From: CAVSBT01 sp964609465
Lineage (GTDB): Bacteria > Chloroflexota > Dehalococcoidia > DSTF01 > JALHUB01
Reading direction: 5' to 3'
DNA: 26,037 nucleotides
Assembly (NCBI GenBank): GCA_964609465.1
Contig: CAZSSQ010000011.1
Span: forward strand, 1-26,037
In this document: piece by piece, positions 20,931-26,037 of the stretch
Layout: each line of letters starts with the position of its first letter
Position numbering within the stretch: position 1 is the first letter of the stretch
The notes under the pieces: model-generated
What the model was told of the DNA's origin: nothing
Databases searched by the model: none
What the model saw: only the letters and a program-made list of their open reading frames with translations
Program-made: the position numbers and the translations under genes

Positions 20931-22522
20931 TGCGGGGCTGGCTTAATCGGGTACTTCTCGGCATCGTAGTGATCCTAGCCATCTTCTCGGTGGTGACGGT
21001 CTGGCCCTCGGAGCCATACCGCTACCTGCCCAGCTTCATCCCCTGGCCAGAAGGGAAGGGCATCAAGTTCCCCTGGATCCAGTTCGAGGGCGGTGCGATC
21101 CTGGGCCACATGAAGGAGGCCCGGGCCATGCGGCTGGGCCTCGACCTGCGCGGCGGCACGCGCCTGGTGCTGGAGGCCGACACCTCGCAGGCGCCGGATG
21201 TAAACGTAGACGAGGCTCTGGCTACGGCGGCCAAAATCATCGAGAACCGGGTGAACAAGTATGGTGTGGCGGAGTCGGAGATCCAGCGGCAGGGCAGCGA
21301 CCGGTTGGCCGTCCAGCTACCGGGCATTGACCCCGAGCAGGCCCGCGAGCTGGTGGGCCGCACGGCGGTGCTCGAGGTCCGGGAGCCGAAGCTCGACGAG
21401 AACAAGAACATAGTGATGTGCGAGGGCGGCACGGTGACCTACAACCCGCCGGGCTGCGAGGGCGGCCAGGAGGTGGCGGTGTCGCCCCAATCGATCACGA
21501 CCCAGACTGAAGAGAACATCATCTGGGTGCCGGCCACGGCTGTAGGCGGCGATGGCCTGGAGAAGGAACTGACGGGCCGTTTTCTGAAGAACAACACTTT
21601 CGTGTCAGGCGATCCCACCACGGGCCTGCCCATCCTCAACTTCGAGATGACTAAGGAAGGCTCGCCGCTTCTAGAGCAGGTCACAACTCGCCTCATCGGG
21701 CTGCCCATGGCCTTCTTCCTGGACGGTGAGCCTATCCGGGGCAACGACAACAGTATCATGGCACCCACGGTCCGAGCGGTCATCAGCGACAAGGGCATTA
21801 TCGAGGGCCTGTCCGCTGATGACGCCCGTCTGCTGTCCATCCAGCTCAACGGCGGCGCCTTGCCGGTGCCCTTGAAGGTTATTCAGCAGGAAGAGGTGGA
21901 CGCCACCCTGGGTGAGGACTCTGTGCAGAAGAGCGTTATCGCCGGCGAGGTGGCCCTTCTCATCATCATGCTCTTCATGACCCTGTTCTACCGGCTTCCG
22001 GGCGCCCTGGCCAGCCTGGCGCTCTTCGTCTACACCAGTATCGTGCTGGGCATCTTCAAGGTCTGGCCTGTCACACTGACGCTGGCCGGCATCGCCGCCT
22101 TCGTGCTCTCCGTGGGCATGGCGGTGGACGCCAATATTCTGATCTTTGAACGTATGAAGGAGGAGTTACGCCTGGGGCGCAGCCTGGTCGCCTCCATTGA
22201 AGCCGGCTTTTCGCGGGCGTGGACCTCCATTCGTGACAGCAACGTCTCCACCCTCATCACCTGCGCCATCCTCTACTGGTTCGGCGACCAGTTCGGGGCC
22301 AGTCTGGTGAAAGGCTTTGCCTTTACCCTGGCCATCGGCGTGCTGGTGAGCATGTTCTCTGCCATCCTGGTGACGCGCACCTTCCTGCGTCTGACTATTG
22401 GGACGCCGCTGGCGCGGCACCTGGGCTGGTGGGTCGTTGACCTGGCAGAAACACGGGGCCCAGCGGCGGTGACGCCGGCGCCTGGCATGCCGCCGCAGTC
22501 CGTCTCTGGCGGAGAAGAGTGA
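20930..22522 (+). CDS. secD: Protein translocase subunit SecD
   Basis: Membrane RND-type subunit (530 aa) that, with SecF, uses the proton-motive force to help SecYEG export proteins. One N-terminal membrane helix (about residues 6-26) is followed by the large extracytoplasmic P1 region, which starts LGLDLRGGTRLVLE (69-82) and includes KIIENRVNKYGVAESEIQRQG (given here as its two halves, Lys to Tyr and Gly to Gly). A Gly/Cys-containing insert lies near residues 165-180. Five C-terminal membrane helices carry the SecD motif GMAVDANILIFERMKEEL (about 395-412) with the key Asp. GGAG precedes the ATG by five bases. secF overlaps its stop by one base. Confidence 0.95.
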   Translation: MRGWLNRVLLGIVVILAIFSVVTVWPSEPYRYLPSFIPWPEGKGIKFPWIQFEGGAILGHMKEARAMRLGLDLRGGTRLVLEADTSQAPDVNVDEALATAAKIIENRVNKYGVAESEIQRQGSDRLAVQLPGIDPEQARELVGRTAVLEVREPKLDENKNIVMCEGGTVTYNPPGCEGGQEVAVSPQSITTQTEENIIWVPATAVGGDGLEKELTGRFLKNNTFVSGDPTTGLPILNFEMTKEGSPLLEQVTTRLIGLPMAFFLDGEPIRGNDNSIMAPTVRAVISDKGIIEGLSADDARLLSIQLNGGALPVPLKVIQQEEVDATLGEDSVQKSVIAGEVALLIIMLFMTLFYRLPGALASLALFVYTSIVLGIFKVWPVTLTLAGIAAFVLSVGMAVDANILIFERMKEELRLGRSLVASIEAGFSRAWTSIRDSNVSTLITCAILYWFGDQFGASLVKGFAFTLAIGVLVSMFSAILVTRTFLRLTIGTPLARHLGWWVVDLAETRGPAAVTPAPGMPPQSVSGGEE

Positions 22523-23526
22523 TGTTCGACTTCGTAAGGCGGCGAGACTGGTTCTATCTGCTGTCGTTGCTGGTGCTGGTGCCGGGCATCATCTCGCTGG
22601 CCATACCGCCCTCCCTGAAGCCTGGCATCGAGTTCACGGGGGGGACCACCTTCACGGTGCGCTTCGCCCAGAGCGTGCACCAGGACGCGCTGCGGTCCGC
22701 CCTGTCAGAGCTGGGTCACCCTGAGGCAGTCGTCCAGCGCACAGGCGAGAACAAGTTCTTGGTGCGGACGCGGGAGCTGAAGGGAGCGGCGGCGGCCCCG
22801 GAGGTGGGACCGGCGCCCCCTTCGGAGCGGGATACTATCGAGGCCGGCCTCCAGCAGCGGTTCGGCGACTTCCTGGACAACAATGGCAACGTCAGCAACC
22901 GCTTCATCGATTTCTACATCGTCTCGGGGACGGTGTCTGAGGAGATCGGCCGCAACGCCGGCTTTGCCGTGATCGCGGCTTCGGTTGCCATTCTTCTTTA
23001 CATAAGCTGGGCGTTCCGGGCCGTGCCCAAGCCCTTCATCTGGGGCGCCGCCGCTATTGTGGCCCTCCTCCACGATGCTGTGGTGGTGCTGGGCATCTTC
23101 TCGATCTTCGGGAAGGTCTTCGGGATGGAGATCAACACTATGTTCCTCACCGGCCTCCTGACCGTGATGGGGTTCAGCGTCCACGACACGATTGTGGTGT
23201 TCGACCGGATCCGGGAGAACCTCCGCCGCGGCGAGGGAAGGGACTTCAGCGAGTGCGTCAACGCGAGTTTGAACCAGACGCTGGCCCGTTCGGTGAACAC
23301 GTCCTTCACGGTGGTGCTGGTCCTGGTAGCCATGCTGCTGATGGGTGGTGTGACCATCCGTGACTTCCTGCTCGTTCTCCTCATCGGCATTATCTCAGGT
23401 ACCTACAGCTCCATCTTCATCGCCAGCCAGTTGCTGGTCACCTGGGAAGAGAGGGACATCCAGCGGCTCTTGGGGAGGCTCCTGCCCTGGCGGCGACGGC
23501 CAGCGCCCGTGGAGACAGAAGGGTAG
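22522..23526 (+). CDS. secF: Protein translocase subunit SecF
   Basis: Partner of SecD (334 aa) with six membrane helices. The N-terminus has a basic stretch, helix 1 (about residues 11-33) and the head motif GIEFTGGTTFTVRF. After VSEEIGRNAGFAVIAAS come helices with the SecF signature VMGFSVHDTIVVFDRIRENL and, later, LNQTLARSVNTS and GTYSSIFIASQLL. I choose the ATG at 22522 (MFDFVRRRDWF), which overlaps the secD stop by one base (TGATG) and has GGAG seven bases upstream; the GTG at 22519 is a near-equivalent start. Separate secD and secF genes in tandem are normal for most bacteria. Confidence 0.95.
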   Translation: MFDFVRRRDWFYLLSLLVLVPGIISLAIPPSLKPGIEFTGGTTFTVRFAQSVHQDALRSALSELGHPEAVVQRTGENKFLVRTRELKGAAAAPEVGPAPPSERDTIEAGLQQRFGDFLDNNGNVSNRFIDFYIVSGTVSEEIGRNAGFAVIAASVAILLYISWAFRAVPKPFIWGAAAIVALLHDAVVVLGIFSIFGKVFGMEINTMFLTGLLTVMGFSVHDTIVVFDRIRENLRRGEGRDFSECVNASLNQTLARSVNTSFTVVLVLVAMLLMGGVTIRDFLLVLLIGIISGTYSSIFIASQLLVTWEERDIQRLLGRLLPWRRRPAPVETEG

Positions 23527-23555
23527 GCCATCGCCAGGCCCCTGGAGATTGAGGC

Positions 23556-23981
23556 ATGTCCGAAGCACGTTCTGAGTCCGCCCGGTTCATGGACCGGGAG
23601 ATCGAGGTCGAGGCGGCCGAGGACGCCCCGCGGCGACCGGTGGCCTTCAAGGTTGGCGGGCGCCGCTACGTGGTGGCCGCTGTGGTGAGCACCTGGGACG
23701 ACGAGGCGCCCGGCGCCGCCCGCGACTGGCGCCAGCGCCACCATCGCACCTTCTACCGGCTACGCACGGAGGAAGGCGACCTCTTCGACGTCTACTACGA
23801 TTGGAGCGAGTCGCGGCGCCACCACCGCGATCGCTGGGTGCTGCACCGGCGCCTGGCGGCGGCCCCGCCGGCAGCGGCTACCGAGCTCCCCCCAGTGCCT
23901 CCGGCCGAAGCGGAGCCGCCTCCAGCGGAGGAGGGCAGCGATGCCCGAGACGCGGAAGGCAAAGAGCTGCCCACCCGGTGA
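23556..23981 (+). CDS. Small uncharacterised protein, paralogue 1 of a tandem pair
   Basis: Soluble 141-aa protein of unknown function. Residues 12-100 form a domain with the pattern F-M-D-R-x-I-E-V, then P-x-A-F-K-V-G-G-R-R-Y-V-V and a W-D-D turn. WRQRHHRTFYRLRTEEGDLF and then WVLHRRLA follow. The alternation of hydrophobic and charged residues suggests a small beta-rich fold. The arrangement (GRxYxV, a Trp, then a short domain ending Trp-x-Leu) recalls proteins annotated DUF6504, from memory only. The last 40 residues are Pro/Ala/Glu-rich and probably disordered; their codons overlap the next gene by 41 bases. It starts 29 bases after secF, so it may be co-transcribed. An ATG at 23589 is a less likely start. 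Confidence 0.75.
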   Translation: MSEARSESARFMDREIEVEAAEDAPRRPVAFKVGGRRYVVAAVVSTWDDEAPGAARDWRQRHHRTFYRLRTEEGDLFDVYYDWSESRRHHRDRWVLHRRLAAAPPAAATELPPVPPAEAEPPPAEEGSDARDAEGKELPTR

Positions 23982-24294
23982 GTTCATCGGCAGGCCTATC
24001 GAGGTGACGACGGCGGGCGAGGTGCGGGTGCCCGCGTCCTTCCGCCTGGGCGATCGTGAGTACGAGGTGGCGGAGATCCTGGACATGTGGCAGGATCACG
24101 GCTTCGGGATGGCTTCGCCCCTGAAGAAGAACTGGCGACTACGCCATCACCGCAACTACTTCCGCGTCCGCACTGCGGAGGGGGAGGTCTTTGAGCTCTA
24201 CCTGGACCGGACGCGGGTGGGGCTCCGCCAGGCTGCCCCCCGCCGCTGGTTTCTCTACCGTCGCCTAGCGACCGGCCCCGCGGGAGCCTCCTAG
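23941..24294 (+). CDS. Small uncharacterised protein, paralogue 2 of a tandem pair
   Basis: Soluble 117-aa protein clearly related to the preceding gene: F-I-G-R-P-I-E-V matches F-M-D-R-E-I-E-V, and FRLGDREYEVAEILDMWQD matches the first protein's FKVGGRRYVVAAVVSTWDD. NWRLRHHRNYFRVRTAEGEVF matches its WRQRHHRTFYRLRTEEGDLF (Asn omitted), and both end W-x-L-x-R-R-L-A. The basic RHHR segment could bind nucleic acid, but nothing shows this. The ATG at 23941 lies inside the tail of the first gene, with GGAGGAGG six bases upstream. The closest memory match is the DUF6504 type, unconfirmed. It ends 39 bases before the converging selB stop. Confidence 0.78.
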   Translation: MPETRKAKSCPPGEFIGRPIEVTTAGEVRVPASFRLGDREYEVAEILDMWQDHGFGMASPLKKNWRLRHHRNYFRVRTAEGEVFELYLDRTRVGLRQAAPRRWFLYRRLATGPAGAS

Positions 24295-24333
24295 CGTCCC
24301 ACTCTTCGCAGGCCCAGGCTGGGTTTCTGGGGG

Positions 24334-26037
24334 CTACTGAGGCCGGAGCACCCGCTCGTCTCCCACGCGACGGGTGACGTGACGGAGGTCCAGGTACTCG
24401 AGCAGGGGCTGGGCGTACTTGCGGCTGGTGCCGAACATGTCCCGCACCTGCGCCAGGGTGATGGTGCGCTCCCGCTTCAGGTGCTCTACGATGCGCTCCA
24501 CCATCTCCTGGTAGGCGCCGGCGGCGAAGACGACCCCGTCGCCTACGTCCACCACCTTCCCCTGCTCCTCCAGGTAGGCCATCAGCTCTGGCGAGAGACG
24601 CCGGTCGGTGGGCGGCGAGTAGCGGTTCGCCTCCAGGGCAGCCAGCAGCGCCCGCACCTCCGATTCCTGGGTCGCTGTAAGGCGCACCTCGTGGCCGGGC
24701 AGGCCCACGGCTGTGCCTGCCTGCCGGCCAGGCAGGCCCGCCTGGCCAGTCGCCAGGCTTATCTCCTCCAGTTCGCCCGACGCCGTCCAGCGCTCCAGGG
24801 AGAGGTCGAACACGCGGGGGGCCAGGCGGAGGCGGCTCTTCAGCTCTTCCCGTGCCATGCCCCGGCGCAGGGGGTACTGGCGATAGTGGGCCTCGACGGC
24901 CTGGCGTGCCCGCTCGCCCAGGGCGGCGAAGCCGGAGGCGCTGAAGAGGACCGTGGTGTCCGTTAGCGGGCGGGGTCCCAGGGCGATGGCCCGGCCCTCG
25001 GCCACCAGGGCCTCGGCGGCGGCCCGTGTTTCCTCGGCGCCCAGGTCTGTCCGGCGCACCAGCGCCGAGAGCTCGCAGGGCTCGGTGCGGGCCAGCAGGC
25101 CGAGAAGCGCCTCCTCCGGGGAGCCGCCCTGCGCCACCGAGAGCGCCTCCAGCGTGGCGGCGTGGAAGCGGCGGTGCCGCGGCGGATGGGCGTCCACCAC
25201 CTGCCCGCCCCCTACAGTGTCGTTGGCGGTGCGTACCACGAAGAGGTCACCCTTCACCACGGCCGTGAGCGCAGCCAGCCGGAGCTGGGCCCAGCCCTCC
25301 TCGCCGGGGGGCACCTCCTCTCGGTCCAAGAGACGTACGCGTGCCCTGGTCTCGCCGGAGCCGGTGTGGAAGGAGAGGGTCTGGTTGTGGCGAATAGGGT
25401 GTCGTATGGAGCGCAGGGCCCTCAGCCTCACGTCCAGCACGACGGTGGGGGCCAGCCAGCCCGGCGTGGTCACCACCTGCCCGCGGTAGAGGTCGGCGGC
25501 GGCGAGGCCGGCCAGGTTGATGGCGGTGCGGCTCCCGGGTCGCGCCTCCTCCAGCTTCCTGCGGTGGGTCTGGAGCCCTCGGATGCGGGAGCGCAGCGCT
25601 TCCGGTGCGCCTGTCGGGCGGGCCGGCACCACCTCCACCTCCTGGCCCACTCGCAGCGGGCCGTCGATGAGGGTGCCTGTGGCCACGGTGCCGAAGCCCG
25701 CGATCGTGAAGGCGCGGTCGATGGGGAGGCGCGGCCGGCCGATGTCGCGTCGGGTGGGGGTGGACTGCAAGCGCTCCTCGATGGCCGACAGGAGGTCGTC
25801 CAGGCCCTCGCCGCTGACGGCGGAGCAGGCCACCAGCGGCGAGCCCTCGAGGGTGGTGTCCTTGACCACTTCCTGCACGTCGACAGCCACCATCTCCAGC
25901 CAGTCGGGGTCCGCCAGGTCCTTCTTGGTGAGCACCAGCACGCCGCTGCGCACCTGGAGGAGGTCGAGGATGGCCAGGTGCTCGCGGGTCTGGGGCATGA
26001 CCCCCTCGTCGGCGGCGACCACCAGCAGGGCGAGGTC
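24334..26037 (-). CDS. selB: Selenocysteine-specific elongation factor SelB, N-terminus cut by window edge
   Basis: The visible 567 residues begin within the GTPase domain at DLALLVVAADEGVMPQTREH, a stretch shared by SelB proteins. The guanine-specificity motif TKKD follows soon after. The P-loop and earlier part lie outside the window. Then come EF-Tu-like beta-barrel domains (IDRAFTIAGFGTVATGTL is a clear domain 2 start) and a C-terminal series of winged helices ending YLDLRHVTRRVGDERVLRP, which in SelB bind the SECIS hairpin of selenoprotein mRNA. The factor delivers selenocysteinyl-tRNA to UGA. About residues 431-441 of the visible part, between winged helices, are encoded by a GC palindrome. 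selA, selD and selC are not in view. Confidence 0.93.
   Translation of the reverse strand, partial: DLALLVVAADEGVMPQTREHLAILDLLQVRSGVLVLTKKDLADPDWLEMVAVDVQEVVKDTTLEGSPLVACSAVSGEGLDDLLSAIEERLQSTPTRRDIGRPRLPIDRAFTIAGFGTVATGTLIDGPLRVGQEVEVVPARPTGAPEALRSRIRGLQTHRRKLEEARPGSRTAINLAGLAAADLYRGQVVTTPGWLAPTVVLDVRLRALRSIRHPIRHNQTLSFHTGSGETRARVRLLDREEVPPGEEGWAQLRLAALTAVVKGDLFVVRTANDTVGGGQVVDAHPPRHRRFHAATLEALSVAQGGSPEEALLGLLARTEPCELSALVRRTDLGAEETRAAAEALVAEGRAIALGPRPLTDTTVLFSASGFAALGERARQAVEAHYRQYPLRRGMAREELKSRLRLAPRVFDLSLERWTASGELEEISLATGQAGLPGRQAGTAVGLPGHEVRLTATQESEVRALLAALEANRYSPPTDRRLSPELMAYLEEQGKVVDVGDGVVFAAGAYQEMVERIVEHLKRERTITLAQVRDMFGTSRKYAQPLLEYLDLRHVTRRVGDERVLRPQ
24715..24737. repeat. GC-rich palindrome inside selB
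   Basis: GCCTGCCTG (24715-24723) and CAGGCAGGC (24729-24737) form a perfect 9-bp inverted repeat around CCGGC, followed by CCGCCTGGCCAG, which repeats the theme. It lies in frame in selB and encodes a Gly/Pro/Gln/Ala linker. The same GCCTGCCTG motif occurs in the ftsW repeat, and both are read in the same sense, giving Arg-Gln-Ala-Gly in each protein. Confidence 0.82.

Noticed and set aside
24295..24333. Bidirectional terminator between the second small paralogue and selB
   Set aside because: CCCAG-CTGGG followed by TTTCT looks suggestive, but the stem can only be three or four base pairs with a workable loop.

Overview
The window is a gene-dense, high-G+C (roughly two thirds G+C by eye) bacterial chromosome segment with only housekeeping genes recognisable by family. 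It has no tRNA, rRNA, CRISPR array or transposase that I can see. The organism is most likely a free-living, cell-walled Chloroflexota bacterium (Dehalococcoidia or a related thermophilic lineage). That is an inference from gene order, protein style and the dense GC-rich interspersed repeats; nothing in the window proves it. A run of exactly 100 N (18432-18531) shows that this is a scaffold joined across a gap.

Region 1 (1-13505, minus strand) is a division and cell-wall (dcw) cluster. Read in the direction of transcription it is mraZ, rsmH, ftsL/divIC-like, ftsI, murF, mraY, murD, ftsW, murG, murC, murB, ddl and ftsQ (cut by the window edge). Most neighbours overlap by 1 or 4 bases or lie within a few bases, so this is one translationally coupled operon. 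It starts at a good sigma-70 type promoter whose -10 box sits inside four 10-bp-spaced GTGG repeats, the expected MraZ operator. The genes make UDP-MurNAc-pentapeptide (MurB, C, D, F, Ddl), move it to lipid I and II (MraY, MurG), polymerise and crosslink it at the septum (FtsW, FtsI), and assemble the divisome (FtsL, FtsQ). murE, normally between ftsI and murF, is absent, and there is no room for it there.

Region 2 (13506-13847) is the only long non-coding stretch. It holds the divergent mraZ and moaB promoters, a third promoter-like pair facing mraZ, and two strong hairpins. It could encode a leader or small RNA.

Region 3 (13848-24294, plus strand) carries moaB/mog, trmD, rplS, priA, the gap, def, a CCA-adding type tRNA nucleotidyltransferase with an HD domain, a possible 62-codon ORF, secD, secF, and two overlapping small genes that are paralogues of each other. 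The theme is translation, replication restart and protein export. Region 4 (24334-26037, minus strand) is the 3' part of selB, which implies that the organism can decode UGA as selenocysteine.

The features least explained by known families are: (a) GC-rich palindromic and direct repeats lying in frame inside ftsW, selB and priA; (b) the tandem small paralogues between secF and selB; (c) the mraZ-moaB intergenic region. I found no clear defence system, toxin or novel enzyme cluster.
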